A stretch of 11,611 nucleotides of DNA from an uncultured Collinsella sp. (GTDB taxonomy: Bacteria; Actinomycetota; Coriobacteriia; Coriobacteriales; Coriobacteriaceae): contig UQUL01000055.1 in NCBI GenBank assembly GCA_900544235.1, positions 1 through 11,611 on the forward strand, in the 5' to 3' direction. The translations under genes were made by a program, and so were the position numbers. Under the pieces are notes generated by a model. That model was not told where the DNA came from. It saw only the letters and a list, made by a program, of their open reading frames with translations, and made no database searches. Shown piece after piece: positions 1-8,057 of this stretch (its first letter is position 1; every line of letters starts with the position of its first letter).

Positions 1-39
1 AATGGATTCTAAAAGACACCTTGCCAAATAGGAGCGTCA

Positions 40-92
40 GGACGCAAAGAGGCTCGCCGCACGAAGTGCGCAGCGAGCCTCTTTGCATGTCC
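40..92. repeat. Long palindromic hairpin (intergenic)
   Basis: Perfect 14-bp inverted repeat (44-57 with 73-86), continued inward by CGCAC/GTGCG (58-62, 66-70) around a GAA apex, with a 2-nt bulge at 71-72. GGAC/GTCC (40-43, 89-92) extends it outward past another bulge. No T-run follows on either strand, so it does not look like a standard intrinsic terminator. It could be the distal 3' structure of the pfl transcript, the terminator of a gene lying left of the window, or an intergenic palindromic repeat. The pairing is certain; the function is not. Confidence 0.7.
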
Positions 93-140
93 GAGGACAC
101 CAATTTAATTTAGCGTGGTTCCCTAAAGGACGACAACGCA

Positions 141-244
141 GGAGACCCGGCAAGGCCGGGAGCACTTTGTCTCGCAAACATTCCGCAGCCGCGAAGCGGC
201 GAGGACGTTTGAGAGGCAAAGTGCGTAGGCCTTACCGGGTCTCC
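141..244. repeat. 104-nt near-perfect hairpin after the glycyl-radical gene
   Basis: Nested inverted repeats: 141-150/235-244 (10 bp), 152-157/228-233 (6 bp), 162-169/217-224 (8 bp), then roughly 171-179/206-214 with one mismatch when read as minus-strand RNA, and 188-192/196-200 (5 bp) around a GAA apex. About 37 pairs form one long rod. It begins 18 nt after the stop of the minus-strand glycyl-radical gene. No T-run follows in either direction. It may be a 3' stabilising or RNase III-type structure on the pfl mRNA, or a palindromic mobile-type repeat. No known RNA family is recognised. Confidence 0.75.
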
Positions 245-262
245 GGTGGGAGTTGAGTCCCT

Positions 263-514
263 TTAGAACTTGTCGTGGAAGGTACGCGCAATGACCTCGT
301 CCTGCTGCTCCTTGGTGAGCGTGTGGAAGTTCACGGCGTAGCCGGAAACGCGGATGGTCAGCTGCGGGTATTTCTCGGGGTGAGCCTGAGCGTCGAGCAG
401 CGTCTCACGATTGAAGACGTTGATGTTCAGGTGGTGGCCACCCTTCTCGGCGTAAGCGTCGAGCATGTGGACCAGGTTATCGGCCTGAATCTCGGAAACT
501 TCAGAAACCTTCAT
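263..514 (-). CDS. grcA: Glycyl-radical subunit of a split pyruvate formate-lyase (GrcA/YfiD-like)
   Basis: An 83-residue protein that matches only the C-terminal glycyl-radical domain of pyruvate formate-lyase. Visible: GGHHLNINV, then HPEKYPQLTIRVSGYAV (residues 45-61), with Gly58 as the predicted radical glycine (E. coli PflB Gly734), and the family ending LTKEQQDEVIARTF. It has no active-site Cys-Cys and cannot act alone. The adjacent upstream gene lacks exactly this domain, so the two should assemble into one PFL converting pyruvate and CoA to acetyl-CoA and formate in the anaerobic cytoplasm. E. coli GrcA (127 aa) has the same C-terminus but a longer unrelated N-terminus and repairs an intact PFL; here no intact PFL is seen. 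The start is fixed by a GAAGGAGA ribosome site (521-528) 6 nt before ATG. The activating enzyme is not in the window. Confidence 0.93.
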   Translation of the reverse strand: MKVSEVSEIQADNLVHMLDAYAEKGGHHLNINVFNRETLLDAQAHPEKYPQLTIRVSGYAVNFHTLTKEQQDEVIARTFHDKF

Positions 515-537
515 AATGTGTCTCCTTCGATTAATAG

Positions 538-557
538 GCGCCGGCCGAAACCGGCGC
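538..557 (-). promoter_or_regulatory. GC-rich RNA hairpin just upstream of the glycyl-radical gene
   Basis: Perfect 7-bp stem GCGCCGG/CCGGCGC (538-544, 551-557) with a 6-nt loop, 23 nt before the start codon of the small PFL gene on the minus strand. No U-tract follows, so it is not a typical terminator. The ribosome site lies outside the stem. It is well placed to protect the 5' end of a processed downstream mRNA; that role is inference. Confidence 0.5.
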
Positions 558-573
558 GCTAATCAGTAATCGT

Positions 574-598
574 TATTGTTAGTATAGCACTAACAATA
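574..598 (-). promoter_or_regulatory. AT-rich 10-bp hairpin directly after the PFL large-subunit stop
   Basis: Perfect inverted repeat TATTGTTAGT/ACTAACAATA (574-583, 589-598) with a 5-nt loop, starting one base after the large-subunit stop codon in transcript direction. No T-run follows. With the second hairpin it fills most of the 85-nt gap between the two PFL genes. It could be a processing or stability element or a weak attenuator, or a DNA operator. Confidence 0.55.
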
Positions 599-599
599 G

Positions 600-2651
<2,052 letters not shown>

Positions 2652-2880
2652 TGTGTAACCACGCTCCTAGTTACGTGTAATGCGGCGCTCTCTCACACCG
2701 CTGCTTATTGAATTCTTGAATTTTCGACTTGCACTACCGGCTTCTTCCGTTCTTCACCACACGCTGGTGCAGAGAAAACGTTTGTCCACCTTGGAACTAC
2801 AACCCAAAACCCAAGATTTCACCCGTTTGAGAAGGATAGCATAGCGACCCTCTCCATCTGGGCTGTTATATGTTTCTTTT

Positions 2881-2908
2881 TTTATATCATAAGGGCGTTT
2901 TTTACAAA
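2881..2908 (-). promoter_or_regulatory. Candidate pfl promoter
   Basis: On the minus strand, TTTGTA (2903-2908) and TATAAA (2881-2886) are separated by 16 nt in an AT-rich tract, giving a start near 2874 and a leader of about 220 nt. Both boxes deviate from consensus; an alternative -10, TATGAT (2886-2891), has no good -35. Confidence 0.35.
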
Positions 2909-3045
2909 TCCGCAGGAAACGCGAGCGCGAACAACTACCGTTCACCGATTTGTATGTTATTTGTCCTTGCCTTTGTACGACGTTCGCTCTAGCTGTTATG
3001 CCAGCTTTAGCAGGGTAAAGTGTCCCAAAGACCCTACAGAAACTG

Positions 3046-3079
3046 CAGGGCGGCCACGGGATCCCCCGTGGCCGCCCTG
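3046..3079 (-). terminator. Probable terminator after the KdgT-type permease
   Basis: Perfect 15-bp GC-rich stem (3046-3060 with 3065-3079) and a 4-nt loop, about 38 nt past the permease stop on the minus strand. The following T-tract on that strand is weak (CAGTTTCTG). On the plus strand a TTTTT occurs about 11 nt after the stem. The stem is very stable; termination efficiency and direction are less certain. Confidence 0.65.
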
Positions 3080-3117
3080 TGGCGTAGCTAGTTTTTAGCT
3101 TTGATTACCGTTTGGCA

Positions 3118-4134
3118 TTAGGCGGCTGCGGAGGCCTTGTCGGTCGTTGCCTTGCCGTTGCTCTGCTGGCCCTCAAAATGCTTGTAGCACCAGCTGGTGA
3201 CCAGCGGGGTCAAAATAGCCGTAACGATTGCGCAGGCAGCAACCTGTGCCGTGGCCGTCGCAAGCACCGCGCCGCCGTACATGGCCTCGTTGACGCTTGC
3301 CATGGCGGCAGGCGTGGCCACATTGGCTCCGGCGCAGCTCGAAATGGCCGCACCTGCGACACCCGTACCACCCGTGAGCTTATCGACCGCGATGACGGGA
3401 ATTGCAAAGACCACCGAGCAGATCACGCCGAGCAGAATACCGGGAAGACCGCCGTTGATAAGCTGGCCAAAGGTCATGGTCGAGCCCATGGCAAAGAAGA
3501 CGAGCACGATGATGGCGGAAAGTGCCGGTGCCATCATCTTCTTAAAACTCGGGAAGAGGTTGCCCAGGATAATGCCAACGACAATCGGAAGGATGGCGCC
3601 CACGAGCGACCAGCCAATCGGAGCCTGACCGGCGGCGCCAAGGACAATCATCGTGACCGGAGGGCCGACAACGAGCGTGGTGATGGCGACGGCGCCACGC
3701 TCGGCCTCGTTGCCCATGGTGCCCATCAGTCCAGCGTACATAGCGTTGTTGGCACCTGTGCAAGCCGCCAGCATCACCATGGCAGAGATACCAAACAGGT
3801 TGTCGTTGAACACATAAAGGATGAGCAGCGACACGGCAACGACCACGATCTGCTTGACGGCGATGATGATGGCGCCGCGGGCAGCGGCGGCAGGAGCACT
3901 CTTAAACGAAATCGTCGTACCGACGATGAGCAAAAAGGCGCCCACGAGCGGGCCTGCACCCTGCTGGGTCATGCCAAGCGTAAAGCTGCCGAGCGTTTTG
4001 AACAGGTCGGGGAATAGCGTGTTGAGCAGGCAGCCCAACAGAAGCGGCACCAAAATATTGGCGCCCGGGATGGAGGACATCTTAAAGAACGGTTCCTTTG
4101 CCGCCGGCGCCTCCACCGCGGTCGATTCACTCAT
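3118..4134 (-). CDS. kdgT: 2-keto-3-deoxygluconate permease (KdgT family)
   Basis: A 338-residue, very hydrophobic membrane protein with about ten predicted transmembrane segments. It tracks E. coli KdgT: N-terminal IPGANILVPLLLG (22-34), GSFTLGM (49-55), TMIVLGAAG (161-169), ILPIVVGIILGNLFP (181-195), GILLGV (232-237) and DKLTGGTGVAG followed by CAGANVATP (251-275). KdgT proteins import 2-keto-3-deoxygluconate and related uronate-breakdown products with protons. The start was chosen at 4134 because AAAGGAG (4141-4147) lies 6 nt before this ATG; a longer reading from 4155 would put that site inside the gene. It lies 108 nt downstream of the SDR gene on the same strand, with a terminator-like hairpin between. 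The C-terminal tail is polar and Ala/Lys-rich. The exact substrate is inferred from family only. Confidence 0.86.
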   Translation of the reverse strand: MSESTAVEAPAAKEPFFKMSSIPGANILVPLLLGCLLNTLFPDLFKTLGSFTLGMTQQGAGPLVGAFLLIVGTTISFKSAPAAAARGAIIIAVKQIVVVAVSLLILYVFNDNLFGISAMVMLAACTGANNAMYAGLMGTMGNEAERGAVAITTLVVGPPVTMIVLGAAGQAPIGWSLVGAILPIVVGIILGNLFPSFKKMMAPALSAIIVLVFFAMGSTMTFGQLINGGLPGILLGVICSVVFAIPVIAVDKLTGGTGVAGAAISSCAGANVATPAAMASVNEAMYGGAVLATATAQVAACAIVTAILTPLVTSWCYKHFEGQQSNGKATTDKASAAA

Positions 4135-4179
4135 ATATATCTCCTTTGGATGCATGCGAATCGTAGTCGCACGCGCCTA

Positions 4180-4223
4180 TATCAGAAAGAAGGCGACGGT
4201 CCCGAGTCGCAGGAGCCGTCGCC
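4180..4223 (-). terminator. Terminator or attenuator between SDR and permease genes
   Basis: On the minus strand, stem GGCGACGG/CCGTCGCC (4192-4199 with 4216-4223), with a further TCC/GGA pairing inside, is followed by TTCTTTCTGATAT. It begins 19 nt after the SDR stop. This is the layout of an intrinsic terminator, though its T-tract is interrupted. No convincing separate permease promoter is visible downstream, so partial readthrough is the simplest reading. Confidence 0.55.
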
Positions 4224-4242
4224 GAACAATCGTCGTGGGGTA

Positions 4243-4992
4243 TTACCCGTCCAGGACGATGCCGCCGTCGCAGTCACCAATCTCGCCGTTCACGAAGCTG
4301 GCGAGGTCGGAAGCGAAGAACAGCACCATCTGCGCAGGCTCGCTGGCCTGGGCGGCGCGGCCCAGAGGAATACCGTTGATGATGCGCTGAGAGTTCTCGT
4401 CAGAGAGAATCGAGGTCATATCGGTCAACGTGAGCGACGGGCACACGGCGTTGCAGCGAACGCCAAACTTGCCGCCTTCCTTGGCGACTGCCTTGGTTAG
4501 ACCGTTAACACCTGCTTTGGAGCTGGCGTAGGCAGCGGTGCCGAGCAGGCCACCGCCGATCTTGCCCGCAACGGAACTCACGTTGACGATAGTGCCGGCA
4601 TGGGCCGCCTTAAAGTGCGGGTACACGGCGTTCATCATAGTGAAGGTACCGTTGAGGTTAATGTCGATGGTGCGACGCCACTCGGTGTCATCGATCTCGT
4701 CAAACTTCTTGGTGCTGATGACGCCAGCGCAGTTGATCAGGATGTTGGTTTGCGGCAGGTCCGTAAAAATCTGCTCGACGGTCTCGCGCGCCTTGGGCGC
4801 ATCGGCAACATCGAGCTGATAGAACTTGTTGCCCTCGCCAAGCTCGGCCACAGCGGCCTCGCCCTTAGCAGCGTTCCTTGCGATGAGCACGACGTGTCCG
4901 CCGCCCGCAACGATACCCTTGGCGATCTCGAGGCCAATGCCCTGAGTGCCACCGGTAACGATCGCGGTTTTACCCGTGAAGTCAAATGCCAT
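4243..4992 (-). CDS. SDR-family NAD(P)-dependent oxidoreductase, possibly a keto-deoxy sugar acid dehydrogenase
   Basis: A 249-residue classical short-chain dehydrogenase/reductase. Nucleotide-binding motif TGGTQGIG (13-20), NCAG (87-90, usually NNAG), catalytic Asn112, Ser139 or Ser140 in NVSSVAG, and Tyr155-Lys159 (YASSK) are all present, so it should be active. The usual PG after the fold's sixth strand is PS (185-186), and the late VDGG motif reads CDGG. The start at 4992 gives the standard family length and has AAAGGGGG (5001-5008) upstream; a longer open frame to 5109 adds 39 residues unlike SDRs. Its place before a KdgT permease suggests a KduD- or gluconate-5-dehydrogenase-like role in sugar-acid catabolism. 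The substrate cannot be read from sequence, and no kinase or aldolase of that pathway is in the window. A FabG-like role is less likely from context. Confidence 0.88.
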   Translation of the reverse strand: MAFDFTGKTAIVTGGTQGIGLEIAKGIVAGGGHVVLIARNAAKGEAAVAELGEGNKFYQLDVADAPKARETVEQIFTDLPQTNILINCAGVISTKKFDEIDDTEWRRTIDINLNGTFTMMNAVYPHFKAAHAGTIVNVSSVAGKIGGGLLGTAAYASSKAGVNGLTKAVAKEGGKFGVRCNAVCPSLTLTDMTSILSDENSQRIINGIPLGRAAQASEPAQMVLFFASDLASFVNGEIGDCDGGIVLDG

Positions 4993-5040
4993 GACTCCAT
5001 CCCCCTTTATGTAAGGTGTCTCCTTGCGGGAAGTTGGAGC

Positions 5041-5059
5041 ATCGCACGTGGCGATTATA
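5041..5059 (-). promoter_or_regulatory. Second candidate SDR promoter -10 with overlapping dyad
   Basis: A perfect TATAAT on the minus strand (5054-5059) would start transcripts near 5047. The dyad ATCGC-N5-GCGAT (5041-5055) overlaps the box and start, as an operator would. The nearest -35-like TTGTCA is 22 nt away, too far for a normal sigma-70 promoter, so this is tentative. Confidence 0.3.
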
Positions 5060-5107
5060 TGAGTCCCAGTCGTCATGGTGGTGACAACCCCTCGCCTAAC
5101 CGCGTGC

Positions 5108-5135
5108 ATAATAGTTCTTTAAAACGCTTCAGCAA
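5108..5135 (-). promoter_or_regulatory. Candidate promoter for the SDR-kdgT unit
   Basis: On the minus strand, TTGCTG (5130-5135) and TATTAT (5108-5113) are separated by 16 nt, in an AT-rich region, giving a start near 5101 and a leader of about 108 nt. Upstream, at about -50 to -67, is the direct repeat TCTTAAT (5151-5157 and 5162-5168, 11-nt period), which could bind an activator. Confidence 0.5.
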
Positions 5136-5204
5136 TTGAATGATTTTAAGTCTTAATGAGCTCTTAATATTGCCCACTGTATGAGGCCCGCGTATGGGGG
5201 TATC

Positions 5205-5253
5205 ATCTTCCACCGAAATTAGTTTCTAGTGTTAGGGGTTTTCGGTGGAAGAT
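5205..5253. promoter_or_regulatory. 14-bp inverted repeat spanning the MarR start codon
   Basis: Perfect arms ATCTTCCACCGAAA (5205-5218) and TTTCGGTGGAAGAT (5240-5253), spacer 21 nt. The GTG start (5245) lies in the right arm and the weak ribosome site AGGGG (5233-5237) in the spacer. Each arm also contains an imperfect dyad TTC-N4-GAA; the two dyad centres are 33 bp apart. It is likely an operator for the MarR protein, or an RNA stem hiding the start. Confidence 0.6.
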
Positions 5254-5694
5254 ACCGATTTCCGTGAGCTTGGGCGTCAGCTCCTTACCGAGTTCGGCAG
5301 CATGCATCAGCGCATTTCGCGCTTTGCGGACAAAGCCCTCGGCGGCGAAATGGCCGTCATGCGCGCCCTCATACTCGCCGGCGGTTCGCTCACGCCGAGC
5401 GAACTCGCTGATCGCGCCTGGGTCTCGAGTGCCCGCATCGCCAATATCCTACGCGCTCTCGAAGCCAAGGGCTGGGTCGAGCGCGAGCACTCAAAGACCG
5501 ACCGTCGTCGCGTACACGTCACGGTGACCGACAAAGGATTCCAGGATCTCGAAATCAAACGTCGGGAATTCGAAAACCGCACTGCGGCTTTCCTCGAGCA
5601 GCTCGGCGAAACAGATACCCAAGAGATGGTGCGTCTTCTAAGGCGTGCCAACGAAATTATCGACCGTAATCAAGAAAGGAGAGATGCCGAGTGA
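5245..5694 (+). CDS. MarR-family transcriptional regulator
   Basis: A 149-residue winged-helix protein. It has an N-terminal dimerisation helix, then MAVMRALILAGGSLTPSELA leading into the recognition helix (about 61-75, SSARIANILRALEAKGW), a wing with the family signature TDRRRVHVTVTDKG (85-98), and a C-terminal helix (about 100-145) for dimer formation. The length is normal for MarR. The GTG start at 5245 has only a weak AGGGG site and lies inside an inverted repeat, which suggests autoregulation. Its stop overlaps the start of the first ABC gene by 4 nt (GTGA), so it is probably translationally coupled to the exporter it regulates. MarR proteins usually repress such operons until a small ligand binds; the ligand is unknown. 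A start at Met20 is possible but would remove part of the dimer helix. Confidence 0.88.
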   Translation: MEDTDFRELGRQLLTEFGSMHQRISRFADKALGGEMAVMRALILAGGSLTPSELADRAWVSSARIANILRALEAKGWVEREHSKTDRRRVHVTVTDKGFQDLEIKRREFENRTAAFLEQLGETDTQEMVRLLRRANEIIDRNQERRDAE

Positions 5695-8057
5695 GGATTC
5701 TCAAGCTCTTTAAAAAGCATATCCTGGCACTATTCGCAGCTATCGTACTTATCGTAATTAGCTGCAACGCCGATCTGGCACTGCCTACCTATATGAGCGA
5801 CATCGTCGACGTGGGTGTGCAGCAAGGCGGCATCGCCTCGCCCGTGCCCGACACCATTCGCGCCGAATCGCTCGACGACCTCGAACTCTTTATGAGCGCC
5901 AAGGACGCCAAAGCTGTGGAGGCCGTGTTTAGCAAGGCTGACAAAAACGGCATTCGAACGTACAAGGGCACCGAGGAAGAGCGTGCCGATGGAGGCAAGA
6001 TTGCCGACATTATGAGCCTGCCCGAGACTGTCGTCCTTTCGCTCGACCAGGGCATCGACGCCAACTCCATGGGCGACATGATGGGCTCGTCCAGCGAAAA
6101 AGACAACAGCGGCGCCCAGGCCATGCCCACCCCCGAGCAGATGGCGGCGATGACGCCCGAGCAGCTCGCCGAGATGCAGCAGAAGGCCGCGGCGGCGCAG
6201 AACATGCAAAAACAGATCGACGCCGACGGCGGTAAGATCACCATGAAGAGCCTGCGTCTGGGCGTTGAAGGCGGCCTAATCGACCAGGGCAAGCTCGTCG
6301 AGGGTGCCAACCAAATGGCGGACAAAATGGGCTCCATGTCGGGCTCCATTGTGACCCAACGCGCCGTGAGCTATGTGCAGGACGAGTACAAGGCGCAGGG
6401 CATCGACCCCGCCGACGTGCAGAACGCGTACCTGAGCCGCATGGCGACCACGATGTTTGGCCTGTGCCTGGTGTCGCTCGTCGCCACCATCCTGACCGGT
6501 GCCGTGGCGTCGCGCACCGCCTGCTCCATCGCCCGCGACCTGCGCCGCGAGACCTTCAACAAGGTTATGCACTTCTCGCCAGCCGAGGTGGGCAAATTTA
6601 GCCAGGCCTCGCTCATTACCCGCTGCACCAACGACATTCAGCAGATCCAGATGGCCGCAACCCTGTTTATCCGTATGTGCCTGATGGCCCCCGTCATGGG
6701 CATCGTCGCCGTCATGCGCGTCCTAGCCAACCACACCGGCCTGGAGTGGACCATCGCTGTGGCCATCATCGCGGTTTCGGCCGTCGTCGGCGTGCTCATG
6801 GGCCTCACCATGCCCAAGTTCAAAAAGATGCAGAGCTTTGTGGACCGCGTGAACCTTACCGCCCGCGAGCTGCTCGACGGCCTTATGCCCATCCGCTCGT
6901 TCAACCGCGAGGAGCATGAGCTCGAACGTTTTGACAAGGCGTCGCTCGACCTGATGACTACGCAGCTCTACACCAACCGCGCCATGAGCTTTATGATGCC
7001 GCTCATGATGCTCGTCATGAACTGCATCACCGTGCTTATCGTCTGGTTTGGCGCGCAGGGCGTGTCCGACGGCGTGATGCAGGTCGGCAACATGATGGCG
7101 TTCATCTCCTACACCATGCAGATCGTCATGGCGTTTATGATCCTCACCATGGTTTCGGTCATCCTGCCCCGCGCCGAGGTCGCAGCCGAGCGCGTGGAAG
7201 AGGTCATCACCTGCCCCACGAGTATCAACGACCCTGTCTCGCCCAAACTGCCTGCTGCCAGCGCGCCGCGCGGCGAGCTCACCTTCCGCGACGTGAGCTT
7301 CCAGTATCCCGATGCCCGCGCCGACGTCATCAGCGGCGTAAACTTCACCACGCACGCCGGCCAGATGCTCGGCATCATTGGCTCCACGGGTTCGGGCAAG
7401 TCCACGCTCGTGCAGCTGATTCCGCGCCTGTACGACGTCACGGGCGGCAGCATTTCGCTCGACGGCATCGACGTGCGTGACATGACCCTCTCTGAGCTGC
7501 GCCGCCGTATCGGTTATATTCCGCAGCAGGGTCGCCTGTTCTCGGGCACCGTTGAGAGCAACCTCAAGTTTGCCGGCGACATGGTGAGCGACGATGACAT
7601 GCACAAGGCGGCATGCATCGCACAGGCCGAGGACTTTATCGCCGAGCGCGAGGGCGGCTACGACTCCCCCATCAGCCAGGGCGGCTCCAATGTCTCGGGC
7701 GGTCAGCGTCAGCGCCTGGCCATCGCCCGCGCGTTGGCCAAAAAGCCCGAGGTCGTGGTGTTCGATGACTCATTTAGCGCGCTTGACTACAAGACCGACG
7801 CGCGCCTGCGCGAGGAGCTGGCCAAAAACGTCACCGACGCCGCGCTCGTGGTCGTGGCCCAGCGCATTGCGACCATCATGCACGCCGACCAGATCATCGT
7901 GCTCGACGACGGTCACGTGGTGGGCACCGGTACGCACGAGGAGCTGCTGCACAGCTGCCCGGCGTACCTGGAGATCGCACAGTCGCAGCTTTCCGCCGAG
8001 GAGCTGGGGCTTACCCAAGAAGAAATTGCAGCCGTCACGGAAGGAGGCGAGCGCTAA
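5691..8057 (+). CDS. ABC exporter half-transporter, degenerate-site subunit with large extracytoplasmic insertion
   Basis: A 788-residue membrane-ATPase fusion, about 200 residues longer than typical half-exporters. TM1 spans about 11-30. The extra length is a hydrophilic stretch of about 45-245 before TM2 (about 252-272), containing a Met/Gln/Ala-rich part with an 8-residue repeat TPEQMAAM/TPEQLAEM (147-162). The remaining TM helices follow to about 490, then the ATPase domain: Walker A GSTGSGKST (564-572), Q-loop Gln612/613, signature VSGGQ (668-672), Walker B VVVFDD (688-693), SALD (696-699). The catalytic Glu is Asp693 and the switch His is Gln724, as in the degenerate subunits of TM287/288 and LmrCD-type exporters. 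GTG start with AAAGGAGAG upstream; overlaps MarR by 4 nt and the partner by 1 nt. Probable drug, peptide or lipid exporter; the substrate is unknown. Confidence 0.92.
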   Translation: MRILKLFKKHILALFAAIVLIVISCNADLALPTYMSDIVDVGVQQGGIASPVPDTIRAESLDDLELFMSAKDAKAVEAVFSKADKNGIRTYKGTEEERADGGKIADIMSLPETVVLSLDQGIDANSMGDMMGSSSEKDNSGAQAMPTPEQMAAMTPEQLAEMQQKAAAAQNMQKQIDADGGKITMKSLRLGVEGGLIDQGKLVEGANQMADKMGSMSGSIVTQRAVSYVQDEYKAQGIDPADVQNAYLSRMATTMFGLCLVSLVATILTGAVASRTACSIARDLRRETFNKVMHFSPAEVGKFSQASLITRCTNDIQQIQMAATLFIRMCLMAPVMGIVAVMRVLANHTGLEWTIAVAIIAVSAVVGVLMGLTMPKFKKMQSFVDRVNLTARELLDGLMPIRSFNREEHELERFDKASLDLMTTQLYTNRAMSFMMPLMMLVMNCITVLIVWFGAQGVSDGVMQVGNMMAFISYTMQIVMAFMILTMVSVILPRAEVAAERVEEVITCPTSINDPVSPKLPAASAPRGELTFRDVSFQYPDARADVISGVNFTTHAGQMLGIIGSTGSGKSTLVQLIPRLYDVTGGSISLDGIDVRDMTLSELRRRIGYIPQQGRLFSGTVESNLKFAGDMVSDDDMHKAACIAQAEDFIAEREGGYDSPISQGGSNVSGGQRQRLAIARALAKKPEVVVFDDSFSALDYKTDARLREELAKNVTDAALVVVAQRIATIMHADQIIVLDDGHVVGTGTHEELLHSCPAYLEIAQSQLSAEELGLTQEEIAAVTEGGER

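Larger units (their letters stand above)
2652..3117. other. Intergenic region upstream of pfl, 466 nt
   Basis: It holds the pfl leader (about 220 nt if the promoter at 2881-2908 is right), the candidate promoter, a direct repeat ATTTGT-N5-ATTTGT (2948-2953, 2959-2964) and the terminator hairpin at 3046-3079. The stretch 2860-2965 is clearly AT-richer than the genes. The 63-codon open frame on the minus strand (2754-2945) has no ribosome site or codon bias and is not called. No FNR-type dyad (TTGAT-N4-ATCAA) was found by eye. Confidence 0.6.

Noticed and set aside
37..219. 60-residue open frame on the minus strand
   Set aside because: It lies across the two long palindromes, has no ribosome site, and its Arg/Cys-rich translation follows from the hairpin sequence.
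2754..2945. 63-residue open frame upstream of pfl
   Set aside because: No ribosome site or codon bias, and it overlaps the probable promoter and leader.
4135..4155. Upstream ATG for the KdgT-type permease
   Set aside because: It would bury the clear AAAGGAG ribosome site within the coding region; the ATG at 4134 is better spaced.
5000..5109. N-terminal extension of the SDR protein
   Set aside because: The 39 extra residues do not resemble SDRs, the start lacks a ribosome site, and the candidate TATAAT lies within it.
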